Translations under genes and position numbers: made by a program
Shown here: piece after piece, positions 16,396 to 24,996 of the stretch
Layout: every line of letters begins with the position of its first letter
Position numbering within the stretch: the stretch's first letter is position 1
The notes under the pieces: generated by a model
Databases searched by the model: none
What the model was told of the DNA's origin: nothing
The model's input: only the letters and a program-made list of their open reading frames with translations
Assembly: GCF_030123105.1 (NCBI RefSeq)
Contig: NZ_CP126095.1
Span: 4,030,001 to 4,094,000, forward strand
From: Paenibacillus sp. G2S3
GTDB lineage: Bacteria > Bacillota > Bacilli > Paenibacillales > Paenibacillaceae
DNA: 64,000 nucleotides
Reading direction: 5' to 3'

Positions 16396-16749
16396 TTAAT
16401 CTCCATGAGCAAGTATGTTGATAAGTTTGCCAAATGGGTCACGGACATAGAATCTCCGAACTCCCCAAGCTTCATCAACAAGTCCATATTCTATCGTATA
16501 TCCAGCACTCTTCATACGTTCAAACACCGCATCAATATCATCAACTTCAATCGAAAGATCAGGAGTAGGCGTATTAGAGCCGCCCTGTGAGGCGAAGCTT
16601 ATTTGAATGTTCTCCTGCCCGAGTACGCCGTATGTTTCAATCCAACCATGATCCATCAATAAATCAAGCTCGAGCACGTCCTGGTAAAAGCTTTTTGCTG
16701 CCGAAACATTCTGTGTATGAATATTGGCGACAATTCGTTTTACGCTCAT
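16396..16749 (-). CDS. VOC family protein
   Basis: A 117-aa protein beginning VKRIVANIHTQNVSAAKSFYQDVL and ending RRFYVRDPFGKLINILAHGD, a complete VOC domain of the glyoxalase/bleomycin-resistance type. The substrate is unknown. GAGG lies 8 nt upstream of the ATG at 16749. Single-gene cassette between junctions 18 and 19. Confidence 0.82.
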   Translation of the reverse strand: MSVKRIVANIHTQNVSAAKSFYQDVLELDLLMDHGWIETYGVLGQENIQISFASQGGSNTPTPDLSIEVDDIDAVFERMKSAGYTIEYGLVDEAWGVRRFYVRDPFGKLINILAHGD

Positions 16750-16787
16750 TCTCAGACCTCAATCCTAATGGTATATTTTTAAAATTT

Positions 16788-16812
16788 GTAATATCTTCCC
16801 GTTGGTTTAATC
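16788..16812 (-). repeat. Junction 19: single repeat copy next to a GPx fossil
   Basis: ATATCTTCCCGTTGGTTTAAT, clearly related to junction 10. Confidence 0.7.
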
Positions 16813-16852
16813 ATCTATTGGATTCATTTACTTTAAAAGAAGTGATTTGATA
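16813..16852 (-). pseudogene. 3' tail of a glutathione peroxidase gene
   Basis: On the minus strand this reads IKSLLLK then TAA, matching the end (IESLLLK) of the GPx gene at 6527-7078. About 35 of 41 bases are identical to 6511-6551, including 26 in a row. Only the last codons and the adjacent repeat survive. Confidence 0.75.
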
Positions 16853-16932
16853 GGTTAGTTCAAAAACCAAGTAGCCTATAAATAATAGGCACCTTAATGT
16901 CCTCCGCTTTGTAACAGTTTACGAACTTCTCT

Positions 16933-17125
16933 TTAAGCAATAGACTTCGTCAGGCTACTTGAATAAACCTTTTTCTTTTCACCAGTCTGAGTTTGTTCAA
17001 CCTCGACAATATAAATTACCCCACCTGCTGTACCACCATAATTTAAGTAAAATGAGCTAGCTTTATTTTTACCATCTGGTGATTCTATGGGACCTAGAAG
17101 TAAAATAATAATATATTTTTTTCAT
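16933..17125 (-). pseudogene. Small secreted or anchored protein frameshifted in an A7 tract
   Basis: The ATG at 17125 (GGAGG 5 nt upstream) is followed by seven A. With six A the frame would read MKKYIIILLLGPIESPDGK, a signal-like N-terminus, continuing as YLNYGGTAGGVIYIVEVEQ to TAA at 16933. As written, the frame from ATG stops early. So the unit is a frameshifted gene of about 64 codons, possibly truncated too. Slippage on the A-run could restore some product, but nothing shows that it does. Confidence 0.5.
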
Positions 17126-17190
17126 ACAAACCTCCGGTGCTCACTGCTCTAAAATATTCCTCTAACTTTTACTCATATGGAACTTAATTG

Positions 17191-17217
17191 TTATGCTAAC
17201 CTGGCCGTTAATTCAAC
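17191..17217 (-). repeat. Junction 20: single repeat copy
   Basis: Minus strand ATTAAC-GGCCAG-GTTAGC, one of the clearest AAC...GTTAGC arrangements. Confidence 0.78.
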
Positions 17218-17246
17218 GAAGATGGTTCCATTTTATATTTTATATT

Positions 17247-18221
17247 TTATATTTTATAAAATATACTTTCACCATTGAGGAAGGGGCGACAATACTCTGT
17301 GCATAATTTGGGCATTCTTTCACGCATCCAGGCATGAACATGTTCATTCTCCATCTGGAAAACGTAATATCCAATAATAGCGACCAACATAAAACCTTCC
17401 AGCTGCAGTAGATCATTCGCTGTATTTTCGTGCGCTCTGTAATATCCCTTAAGGAAAGTGTCTCTTCGATCGGATGGCAGCATCATAGCCCCCATGGCTA
17501 TATCAAGCAAGGCGTAACCTTTTCCGAAAAAGCCAAAATCAATGAAGCGCACCTCTCCTTCGTTTGTGATGATGATATTACCCATACACAGGTCCCCATG
17601 AATAAGGTCAGGGCCTGCCTCTCCGCCATGGTCATCTAACCGGGAGTTGATCAATTGCAGCGTTTGTTCAATGATAGTAGCATCAGAAGACGTAAATAAA
17701 TTCTTTTTCACACCCGAATGGATCACACGGATCATCCGTTCATTATAGGCTCTGCCTTGACTCGGGCGAATCTCCATATCTGAATTTTCGTACTGCCGAA
17801 AAAAAGTATGCAGCTCTGCTATTTGTGATCCCAGTTTTTTAACCAGTTCAAGATTGTTAACATCATTCTTACTCATGTCTCTTCCAGCCAGCCAGGTGAG
17901 GACGGAGCAGTTTAGTAGTTCGCCTTCGTATTCAACGATCGTAATTAGTTGACCATCTTTGTTTCTTACGGGAGTCTGTATTTCGTGGGTGCTCCAGCTT
18001 CCCAGCTTCTCAAGCATTTGTAATTCTCCAAGAATGCCGGCGTATGTATGTTGTAAACCTTTCATGTCATCTATAAAAGGGTCATGAATGCGGAGTAAAT
18101 ATGATTTTCCGGTCCTGTCATTAATACGATATGTTCTGTTCTCGTTGTGCCTTAAGAAAATAATCTCAGGCTGTTGAATATCGTACCTGCTTAGTAAGTC
18201 CAAAAGTTTCTCATTCGTCAT
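17247..18221 (-). CDS. Aminoglycoside-phosphotransferase-like kinase
   Basis: A 324-aa APH/choline-kinase fold enzyme. HGDLCMGNI is the catalytic (Brenner) loop and FIDFGFFG the metal-binding DFG-like motif. Members phosphorylate hydroxyls on antibiotics, homoserine, choline or fructosamines. The gene at 25411-26385 has the same length and shares RHNEN.TY, YLLR.H.P, CSVL.WL, HG(A)D...N and GYYAF-like patterns, so the two are paralogous cassettes. The ATG at 18221 follows a weak AAGGGAGT site. Single-gene cassette between junctions 20 and 21. Confidence 0.82.
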   Translation of the reverse strand: MTNEKLLDLLSRYDIQQPEIIFLRHNENRTYRINDRTGKSYLLRIHDPFIDDMKGLQHTYAGILGELQMLEKLGSWSTHEIQTPVRNKDGQLITIVEYEGELLNCSVLTWLAGRDMSKNDVNNLELVKKLGSQIAELHTFFRQYENSDMEIRPSQGRAYNERMIRVIHSGVKKNLFTSSDATIIEQTLQLINSRLDDHGGEAGPDLIHGDLCMGNIIITNEGEVRFIDFGFFGKGYALLDIAMGAMMLPSDRRDTFLKGYYRAHENTANDLLQLEGFMLVAIIGYYVFQMENEHVHAWMRERMPKLCTEYCRPFLNGESIFYKI

Positions 18222-18270
18222 AAGGGACTCCTTTAATTTTGAAATTTACCAATACACTTCTACAACATTT

Positions 18271-18297
18271 TTGAACTATCCTGCCCGTTAGCGTAAC
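18271..18297 (-). repeat. Junction 21: single repeat copy
   Basis: TTGAACTATCCTGCCCGTTA then GCGTAAC: an 8-bp inverted repeat with two mismatches. Confidence 0.8.
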
Positions 18298-18304
18298 AAC
18301 CTTA

Positions 18305-18716
18305 TCAGTCTATAACCTTTAACTTGACAACATCTTTTTGCTCCTTAAATTTAACTGTCAATTCATATTTATCTTCTTTGTGTGTTTCAAAATTAACAGT
18401 GCCAGTTAAAAACGAGATCTTGTTTTTATCAATTTTCGTTTCCATGTTCTCCAAGGTTCCCTGTAATGAAACTATCCCTACTTTTAAATTCTATATCAAT
18501 TTCATTTAAGTCGAAATCTATCTCCCCCTCTTCTTTATAGGCTATCTCAACCCAGCTTACATGCTTTTCATCATATAATTTAGCGTTATATATGTATTTA
18601 ACATTCCAGTACTTTCCTTCACCAACAAAAGCTACTTCATCAGTTACAATAGTTTGTGAACTACAAGCTGCTAAAAGGATAAAAATAAACAAAAAAAGTA
18701 TATTTCTTTTTTTCAA
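18305..18716 (-). pseudogene. Lipoprotein gene with a frameshift
   Basis: TTG at 18716 (GGGGG 8 nt upstream) starts LKKRNILFLFIFILLAACSSQ, a lipoprotein signal with lipobox LAAC. The frame runs to a premature stop at about 18429. One frame over, the coding text continues as GTLENMETKIDKNKISFLTG and on to KLKVID, ending at TGA 18305. The total of 412 nt is one more than a multiple of three, consistent with a single-base indel near 18470. It is probably a small extracytoplasmic protein of unknown role, now broken. Confidence 0.6.
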
Positions 18717-18766
18717 TTTTCTTACCCCCAATAATAAAACATTTAGGCAATTATTATTCAATAACT

Positions 18767-18868
18767 TACTTATACTATCCTCCCCTATAGCTTAACGAAG
18801 CTGCCGGAATTATTTCACGGCAGCTTCATGGTGAAAGGATATTCAGCTCTCGGTCTCATTAGTCCAAC
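18767..18868 (-). repeat. Junction 22: two copies plus hairpin
   Basis: Copies at 18767-18795 and 18839-18868 flank a GAAGCTGCCG/CGGCAGCTTC hairpin (18797-18827). The hairpin sequence is unique in the window. Confidence 0.78.
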
Positions 18869-18876
18869 AAACACTT

Positions 18877-19749
18877 TTATTTCTTAGTGATAGGCACCCA
18901 TATTTCGCTTTTAAAATTTGGCGATGTGATATCTTTGTGCTCATTCCAAAGTATTTCAGGCCCTTCAATTAGCTCATATCCCGATGACGGAAACCATTCC
19001 GAATATATTCGCCCCCAGATCTCTTGTAGCGCACTCGGAAAAGAGCCGACGACTGTGAATACAGCCCACGTAGAGGCCGCCACTTCCAGCTGATCTAAGC
19101 CATTCCATACGTCTTTCGTAGTGGCAACGCCAATGTAATGATCGAACTCTCCTTTTTCCTCCATACGCCCTTCAGAGAAATTTGTAGAGGCGCTTATAAA
19201 CCCTGAAGGCTCAACATCAGAAAATCTCTTCATCTCATCAATCATTTCCGGCGTCAACCCCTCATACATCGATGCAATCTCCGGATTGACCCCTTGGAAA
19301 ATGATTGGTACCCGTTTTTTTACCCCCACGATGCGAAAAGATTCTTTGTTTTCAATACGGTAATTCATTGCATTTCCTCCTTTGATAGTCAGCTGAAACA
19401 CCATCCGAGGGAAAGCCTTAAGGGAATGTCCATGGACCCGAGCTTCCGAAGGGCTAACCCCATGCATGCTATGGAAAGCCCTAGAAAAGGAATCAGGTGA
19501 ATTATAACCATATTTCAGAGCGACATCGATAATTTTGATATTACTTTGTGAAAGCTCGAGTGCTGCCAAAGTTAGACGTCGACGACGGATGTATTCCGAC
19601 AGAGTAATGCCTGCTAGGAATGAGAACATGCGAGTAAAATGGTATTCCGAACAGCAGGCTATTTTCACAACCTCCTGATAATCAACAGGATTTGTCAGGT
19701 TCTCCTCAATAAAGTTTATAGCTTTGTTCAGTTGTACCAGCATATCCAT
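18877..19749 (-). CDS. AraC-type regulator with GyrI-like effector domain
   Basis: A 290-aa protein. The N-terminal double helix-turn-helix of AraC type ([55 protein letters not shown]) is joined to a C-terminal GyrI-like small-molecule-binding domain ([33 protein letters not shown]). Such proteins (for example Rob and BmrR relatives) sense toxic ligands and activate efflux or resistance genes. The ATG at 19749 has GGGGAGG nearby. It is a stand-alone cassette, so its targets are probably elsewhere. Confidence 0.87.
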   Translation of the reverse strand: MDMLVQLNKAINFIEENLTNPVDYQEVVKIACCSEYHFTRMFSFLAGITLSEYIRRRRLTLAALELSQSNIKIIDVALKYGYNSPDSFSRAFHSMHGVSPSEARVHGHSLKAFPRMVFQLTIKGGNAMNYRIENKESFRIVGVKKRVPIIFQGVNPEIASMYEGLTPEMIDEMKRFSDVEPSGFISASTNFSEGRMEEKGEFDHYIGVATTKDVWNGLDQLEVAASTWAVFTVVGSFPSALQEIWGRIYSEWFPSSGYELIEGPEILWNEHKDITSPNFKSEIWVPITKK

Positions 19750-19850
19750 GACGTTGCCTCCCCTCGTTAATCATAGGATAACAAAGAAGGTTTTTACCTT
19801 CCCGACTTTTCCTGCACGATTCTGTAGGGTTGAAGAAAAGAATATCATTC

Positions 19851-19881
19851 TGTATTCAGCTATTCTGACCGTTAGATCAAC
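19851..19881 (-). repeat. Junction 23: single repeat copy
   Basis: ATTCAGCTATTCTGACCGTT then AGATCAAC, just beyond the stop codon of the phosphotransferase gene at 19895. Confidence 0.7.
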
Positions 19882-19894
19882 AATAATTCTACTC

Positions 19895-20686
19895 TTAAAT
19901 CCACTCTTTCCCATATTCACGAATGAATTTAATATCATTTTGATAATGTTCAAGATGCCCTTCATCTATCATCTTTTGGAAAGCACTGTCACCTTCACTG
20001 GCTTTTCTTTTAATGGTTTTACATAATCCTTCTAATCGTAGCAATACCATCGCCAAATAATCTTCTTCTATTCCCTCACCGTAAGATTCAAAAAACAATT
20101 TGACTCTTTGGTTTACACGGTCGGCATGCTGTAATGAATTATAAAAAACTTCCTCACCTGTTTCAGAATGATAAATCCTACTTAAGGGAACGCAAGTATA
20201 AAGAGTATAAGCTATATCCCAAAGCCTTGGACCCGGACCAGCAACATCAAAATCAATAATACCTACTGGTCTTTCATGATTAAAAATAAGGTTGTATATT
20301 GCAAAATCATTATGGCAGATTACCTCGAATGGTTGTGGAGTGTTATCTATTGATTGCCAACTTTCTTCAATTGAAAAATCTATCATAGAATTATGATAAA
20401 GACGGAGCATCCTCGCTATTTCTTTTAATACATCATCAGACCACATATAACCTTTTAAAGGATAATTACCAGCTTCTCCTTCAATAAAGGATAATATTTC
20501 TCTACCTTTTTCATCAATACCTAAAAACTTTGGTGCATAACTGAAACCTTTGTTCTCCAAATGCTTTAATAGCTTATGAATTTGGGGACTATCTGGCTTT
20601 AATTCTCGTCGTACTGTATCTCCTGAACGATAAACGCTAGAGACATTTCCTCCGGTTAGCATCTCTTCGTTCTCATGGTTTGGCAT
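19895..20686 (-). CDS. Phosphotransferase family (APH-type) kinase
   Basis: A 263-aa APH-fold kinase. VICHNDFAIYNLIF is the catalytic loop and GIIDFDVAGPGPRLWDIAY the metal-binding region. It is distinct from the 324-aa pair at 17247 and 25411, and closer to the trifolitoxin-immunity/aminoglycoside type. The substrate is unknown. GGGAGG lies 9 nt upstream of the ATG at 20686. Single-gene cassette between junctions 23 and 24. Confidence 0.8.
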   Translation of the reverse strand: MPNHENEEMLTGGNVSSVYRSGDTVRRELKPDSPQIHKLLKHLENKGFSYAPKFLGIDEKGREILSFIEGEAGNYPLKGYMWSDDVLKEIARMLRLYHNSMIDFSIEESWQSIDNTPQPFEVICHNDFAIYNLIFNHERPVGIIDFDVAGPGPRLWDIAYTLYTCVPLSRIYHSETGEEVFYNSLQHADRVNQRVKLFFESYGEGIEEDYLAMVLLRLEGLCKTIKRKASEGDSAFQKMIDEGHLEHYQNDIKFIREYGKEWI

Positions 20687-20736
20687 CTAAATATTCCTCC
20701 CTAATATAACTTTCTATAAACGTAAAACAAATCCTG

Positions 20737-20829
20737 TTTGTTCAATTATCCTGCCCGCTAGTTGAAAAAAGGCAGCCAATCACGATGACTGACCGCCTGC
20801 CTTTTCATAATGTGGTTTCAACTCAGTTC
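20737..20829 (-). repeat. Junction 24: one clear copy, hairpin (class III), one decayed copy
   Basis: A clear copy at 20737-20766 (TTCAATTATCC...GCTAGTTGAA), an AAGGCAG/CTGCCTT hairpin (20767-20804) and a barely recognisable copy at 20805-20829. Confidence 0.7.
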
Positions 20830-20917
20830 TTTCTACCCTAATGCCATCAATAAATACATTTTTACCATATTCTTCAAAAAGGTCATTGGCAACAACATTT
20901 AAAAATACGATAAGATT
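20780..20917 (-). pseudogene. Short gene remnant
   Basis: A minus-strand frame without start codon reads NVVANDLFEEYGKNVFIDGI then RVERTELKPH and runs into the junction 24 hairpin. The text looks like real protein, but no family is recognised. It occupies the whole space between junctions 24 and 25, so it is probably the last piece of a decayed cassette. Confidence 0.35.
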
Positions 20918-20970
20918 CTACCTATTCCATTTTAATATTTAAACTATAAAACTGGAAAGAAAAAACAACT

Positions 20971-21001
20971 ATAATTGAACTATACTACCCGTTAGCACAG
21001 C
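20971..21001 (-). repeat. Junction 25: single repeat copy
   Basis: ATTGAACTATACTACCCGTT then AGCACAGC. Confidence 0.7.
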
Positions 21002-21054
21002 GAAGTGATGTTACTGCTCTAAACTGAACAATCTTTAATCATTGCGAAAAAAAA

Positions 21055-21504
21055 CTAAACACCAAATTGTCTTAAATGATGGTCTAGATGTTTATAAATC
21101 CCTTTACCCCATTGCTCAGGAGTGAACTTTCCAAAGAAAGGATGTGGATGGGATGAGCATTTCTCCGGACCATTACTTTGGAAAGTTAAAATCTTTTGTT
21201 TCAGTTTTTCTTTTTCTGTCTCAAAATTTTTGTCATCTAAAATACGTATGGTCGGAATTGTTGACATATTATGTGGTGTCGGCTTGTCATTATAGAAAAT
21301 AGAATTCACAAACCTTCCTATTATCCTTCCTAGCCAATATCTAGGGGGAAAAGCATTTCCCAATGCGATGTCTTGAAATGCTGAGCAGTGAGCCAACATT
21401 TGAGCAACATTCATTGTTCCCCATTCTGGTTTTGAATTTGGACTTAAATTCTCGATACGGTTCAGTATTTCCGCTGTATGTAATTCGTTGTATATATTTT
21501 TCAT
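21055..21504 (-). CDS. DUF1569 (DinB-like fold) protein
   Basis: A 149-aa protein. NSKPEWGTMNVAQMLAHCSAF and HPFFGKFTPEQWGKGIYKHLDHHLRQFG match the DUF1569 family, a four-helix bundle of DinB type with histidines that could bind metal. Members are small-thiol-dependent S-transferase-like in some proposals; the role here is unknown. GGAG lies 7 nt upstream of the ATG at 21504. Single-gene cassette between junctions 25 and 26. Confidence 0.75.
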   Translation of the reverse strand: MKNIYNELHTAEILNRIENLSPNSKPEWGTMNVAQMLAHCSAFQDIALGNAFPPRYWLGRIIGRFVNSIFYNDKPTPHNMSTIPTIRILDDKNFETEKEKLKQKILTFQSNGPEKCSSHPHPFFGKFTPEQWGKGIYKHLDHHLRQFGV

Positions 21505-21670
21505 TAGCACACTCCATTAAATTTTGCTTTTGTATAAGTGAATTTGACTCGCTCAGTGAAAATCCGCTTTAGGGATCCTCTTGTTTGTCTATTGTATTTA
21601 TTATTGCATCATTACAATTCGACAGCATGCTGTCAATCTAATATTTACCATTTTCCATCATTCTATCCTT

Positions 21671-21697
21671 TGCTCACTATCCTGCCCGTTGTTTACG
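21671..21697 (-). repeat. Junction 26: repeat copy abutting a gene fragment
   Basis: CTCACTATCCTGCCCGTTGT; the coding text of a truncated hydrolase begins directly to its right. Confidence 0.78.
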
Positions 21698-22003
21698 TAT
21701 AAAACAGACTCCCTTATGGACCTCGTCGAAAAAACGGAGCCCTTTACGTTGGAAGGTGTGGCCGATAAAATTAAGTGCCCCACACTGGTATGCGAGGCTG
21801 AAAATGATCACTTCTTCGCTGGCCAGCCCCAGCAGCTTTATGATGCACTTACTTGTTCGAAAACCTATATGAAATTCACTGCTTATGAGGGTACTGGGGA
21901 GCATTGTCATTATGGAGCGCTGCTGCTGTTCAATCATCACCTATTCAATTGGCTAGATCAAACGCTGAATTTAAAAGAAGGAAAACCCCTTAATCAGGTC
22001 TAA
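21698..22003 (+). pseudogene. C-terminal fragment of an alpha/beta hydrolase
   Basis: The plus strand reads LVEKTEPFTLEGVADKIKCP then TLVCEAENDHFF and GTGEHCHYGA, the C-terminal third of an alpha/beta hydrolase with the catalytic Asp (END) and His (EHCH) regions. The N-terminal two thirds, including the nucleophile, are missing. The coding text begins right at repeat junction 26, so the gene was cut at the repeat. A terminator follows. Confidence 0.7.
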
Positions 22004-22051
22004 AGAGGAAGGTTATCCGATCTTGTAATTGGCATCAGGTAAACTAATAAA

Positions 22052-22090
22052 AATAACCCTTTCAGCGAATGGATCTCCGTTGGGTTATTT
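22052..22090 (+). terminator. Probable terminator
   Basis: AATAACCC/GGGTTATT stem with a T-rich end after the hydrolase fragment; loop is long. Confidence 0.55.
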
Positions 22091-22175
22091 TCTATAAGAG
22101 AGCCTCGTACACAGAATTTGCAATTGGGAATGGCTGTATTCGGGCCCGCTATTAACTTATTTTGGAAATTTTCCC

Positions 22176-22886
22176 TTACTCATCCTTCAACCGCCGTTGA
22201 TACAAAACAATAGAGACAATTGTTAATACAACTGTCCATGCCAAAGTAATGAGGAGGGGTTTCAATACATCGCCCGTCGTATAACCTGTATTGCTTAGAC
22301 CCAGCAAATGCACAAGCTGACTGCTTGGCATGTAATCCAGCACTTTGAAGACCGGATAATCCTTCACTAGTACTGCCCCCCACGGTGCCCCCATAAATAT
22401 GAACGCCACAGGGAGTATAGATAATGAGGCTTCAAGCAACGTCTTGGAGAATAAACCACAGATCGTCCCGGCTGCAGTATACAGAATAATCGAAAGAATG
22501 ATTACTGCTACAAACGCCCATATATTAGCTGGCTCATAGCCAAATAATAATGTGGAAATAGCGAGAACAACAGCAGACATGACAAAGACTAAGCTGCTTT
22601 TACCGATTAGTACATCCATGGTCGTAGCCGGAGTCATCATTAATGACCGTAAAGTGTTACGCTCCTTCTCTTCAGCAATCAAGCAGGCTTGTGCGAAACA
22701 TGTTAGTAATACAAACGAACTATTAAAAAGAAAACCGCTGGCTCCAGGCAAAGACGCACCTGCCCTCCTGAAAATCAGAGCGATAATAATAGGAAAAATC
22801 AGCATAATGGACAGCGCATAGTTACGTGAAAACTCTTTATAATCCTTCACAAATATCGCCCGGGCACGTTTTAATGAGATACTCAT
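22176..22886 (-). CDS. ABC-2 type transporter permease
   Basis: A 236-aa membrane protein with six predicted helices. FAQACLIAEEKERNTLRSLMMTP is the coupling-helix motif typical of ABC-2 permeases (YhgE/NatB-like). It overlaps the ATPase gene upstream by 4 nt, so the two are translationally coupled. Together with the LytTR protein gene it forms a three-gene operon, likely a drug, bacteriocin or lipid exporter. The start is ATG at 22886. Confidence 0.85.
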   Translation of the reverse strand: MSISLKRARAIFVKDYKEFSRNYALSIMLIFPIIIALIFRRAGASLPGASGFLFNSSFVLLTCFAQACLIAEEKERNTLRSLMMTPATTMDVLIGKSSLVFVMSAVVLAISTLLFGYEPANIWAFVAVIILSIILYTAAGTICGLFSKTLLEASLSILPVAFIFMGAPWGAVLVKDYPVFKVLDYMPSSQLVHLLGLSNTGYTTGDVLKPLLITLAWTVVLTIVSIVLYQRRLKDE

Positions 22887-23728
22887 AGTAACTCACTTCC
22901 TGTCATTTTAATAAAAATATCACCTAGACTTGGCTCTTTCGTTTCTAATCGATCAATTAACCCTCGTCTCATCCAATCCGCGATTTGATCAGCCGTTCCC
23001 TCATCGATCGGGAGCTCGTAAGCTTCCCCATTGATTAATTCAACACAAACTACGTTTTCTCGGTGCTGTCGTTTAAGATCCTTAGGTGAACCGATGGTTT
23101 GGATTTGTCCCTGATACAGAATCGCTACACGGTTACATATTAATTCTGCCTCAGCCATATCATGCGTAGTTAAAAAAATCGTTGTCCCTTTGTCATTTAG
23201 GTAGCGTAAGCCTTTATAAATATGTGCTGAGTTTACCGGATCTAAAGCCGAAGTAGGTTCATCTAGAAATAATAATTCGGGCTCATGGATAATCGCGCAG
23301 GCCAACATGACACGCTGACGCATCCCTTTCGATAAGAGAATGACTTTCTTTTTGCGCTCTCCGCTTAAGTTTACAAACTGCAGCACCTTATCGACCGCAG
23401 ATCTGGGAAGATCATATAACTTACGATACAGCTCCAGATTTTCCTCAATCGATAATCTCTCATATAGACCACTGTTATCCGTCAAAATGCCGAAGCGCAT
23501 CTTTTGTGCAGACTGATGCATCATCTCCGCTGGTTGGTTAAATACACTTGCCTGTCCACTTGTTGGATTTAATTGCGCAGTTAAAATCTTGATTAATGTC
23601 GTTTTCCCTGAACCACTCGGACCGAGGAAGCCAAAAATTTCCCCTTTCGGAATTGAAAAAGACACATCTGCCAACGCATCCTTATTTCCAAATCTCTTAC
23701 GGACACGTTCTACTTGGATAACATCCAT
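22883..23728 (-). CDS. ABC transporter ATP-binding protein
   Basis: A 281-aa ATPase. GPSGSGKT is Walker A, LLFLDEPTSALD Walker B, and LLSKGMRQR replaces the canonical LSGGQ signature, as is common in CcmA/NatA-type ATPases. It partners with the permease downstream (4-nt overlap). AAGGAAG lies about 10 nt before the ATG at 23728. The 95-nt gap upstream to the LytTR gene has no terminator, so the three genes are probably co-transcribed. Confidence 0.88.
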   Translation of the reverse strand: MDVIQVERVRKRFGNKDALADVSFSIPKGEIFGFLGPSGSGKTTLIKILTAQLNPTSGQASVFNQPAEMMHQSAQKMRFGILTDNSGLYERLSIEENLELYRKLYDLPRSAVDKVLQFVNLSGERKKKVILLSKGMRQRVMLACAIIHEPELLFLDEPTSALDPVNSAHIYKGLRYLNDKGTTIFLTTHDMAEAELICNRVAILYQGQIQTIGSPKDLKRQHRENVVCVELINGEAYELPIDEGTADQIADWMRRGLIDRLETKEPSLGDIFIKMTGSELL

Positions 23729-23832
23729 TAACACCACTTCCTTAGCGTTGATGCCTTAAGCATATAAAGATTGCATGCTTCCAGCCATCAAAACCCGCCG
23801 AAATGTAGCTATTATCACCTGAATGGTACCAT

Positions 23833-24768
23833 TTAAATGTTCAGAAGTGCTTTTAATTCCTGTAATTTGGAACGGGATAACGGAACCACGGCATCTTGAC
23901 CTGTATTTAACCGCAAGCTGTAGCTATTCTTCGTCCAGGTAATAATCTCTCTTACTTTTTGCAGATTAACGATGTAGGAGCGGTGACACCTAAAAAAACC
24001 GAAATTCAACATTCTCTGCTCCAACTCGGTTAGCGTCAGAGCACAGTCGTAATTTTCCCCGCCCACATGAACAAGAATCGAACCATCTACACTTTCTATA
24101 AAATCGATTTCAGGCGGATTAAATAAAATCACTTTGTCATTTCGTTTGGTAGAGATCTTCTGCAAGGTGATATTGGGCTCGTCCTGTTTCTGTACTTCCT
24201 GCTTGTCCTCTTCGGAGTCCCGAATATCGAGTGAATGAAATCCGGACTCGTTCAACCGGTAAATGGCATCACAGGAAATTAGGGCATCCTCTAAATTCGA
24301 AGTTAGGATTAAAATCTGTTTTTCTTTCGAAAGGTCGTCCAGAATCCGTTTAAATTGACGGCGATCCTGCTCTTCCAGGTAAAAGTAGGGTTCCTCTAGT
24401 ACTAGTACAGGCTGATGCGCGAAAAAGACACGCACCAAGGTCACATACATCCTTTTCGATGAGCTTAGATCTTTGATTTTCACCTTCCGCTCTTCTTTTA
24501 AAGAAAAATAATCCATCAACGAAGCGGCATATTCATTCCTCTCTGTTACTCTGATTAGAAAAGTGATTAGCTCTTCCACCGTTAAACGCATATACTCGTT
24601 TTGTTGAACCCGAAATAAATAATATCGGGAATGATCAACTAATTGATCCATTAAAAGCAGCTTTCGCTTCAAGTCCGTTATAATGCCAATCGATTGGTTC
24701 GATATCATATTTAATTCGATCTTTGGTAGAAGTAATTCCCCATTATAATAAATTGGTTGAAATTGCAT
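23833..24768 (-). CDS. LytTR regulator fused to an ABC-ATPase-like domain
   Basis: A 311-aa protein. The C-terminal LytTR DNA-binding domain is clear (IDFIESVDGSILVHVGGENY, FFRCHRSYIVNLQKV). The N-terminal 200 residues resemble an ABC ATPase without Walker A but with a KDLSSSKRMYVTLVRVFF signature-like helix and LVLEEPYFYLEEQDRR in the Walker B position. This architecture is known for regulators next to ABC-2 transporters in Bacillales. It probably controls the transporter operon it starts. GGAGG lies 5 nt before the ATG at 24768. Confidence 0.82.
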   Translation of the reverse strand: MQFQPIYYNGELLLPKIELNMISNQSIGIITDLKRKLLLMDQLVDHSRYYLFRVQQNEYMRLTVEELITFLIRVTERNEYAASLMDYFSLKEERKVKIKDLSSSKRMYVTLVRVFFAHQPVLVLEEPYFYLEEQDRRQFKRILDDLSKEKQILILTSNLEDALISCDAIYRLNESGFHSLDIRDSEEDKQEVQKQDEPNITLQKISTKRNDKVILFNPPEIDFIESVDGSILVHVGGENYDCALTLTELEQRMLNFGFFRCHRSYIVNLQKVREIITWTKNSYSLRLNTGQDAVVPLSRSKLQELKALLNI

Positions 24769-24831
24769 GCCGTCCTCCAGGTCAATGCCTCTATAGGATA
24801 TATATAACAATTATAATGTTGGGAGGCTTTT

Positions 24832-24987
24832 TTGTCAGTTTCTACTGAAAAATATAACAGTCTGTTATATTTAAAGGTTATCCAATATAACGAAAACTGC
24901 ACACCAAGCTTTTTAGCTGAAACACTTAATGTAGCTCGTTCTGCAGTTACGAGTTTATCATCTAAAAATCAGCCCCGAATTCTCTGA
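24832..24987 (+). pseudogene. N-terminal remnant of a MarR-like regulator
   Basis: TTG at 24832 with GGGAGG 5 nt upstream starts a 51-codon frame, LSVSTEKYNSLLYLKVIQYN then SFLAETLNVARSAVTSL, the N-terminal helix-turn-helix part of a MarR-type regulator. It ends at TGA 24987; one frame over, EFSEEYHQKQ could be another piece. The rest is missing. It is divergent from the LytTR gene. Confidence 0.5.
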
Positions 24988-24996
24988 AGAGTATCA

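Noticed and set aside
16933..17125. Programmed frameshifting at the A7 run
   Set aside because: No downstream stem or conserved slippery context is seen; simple decay is more likely.
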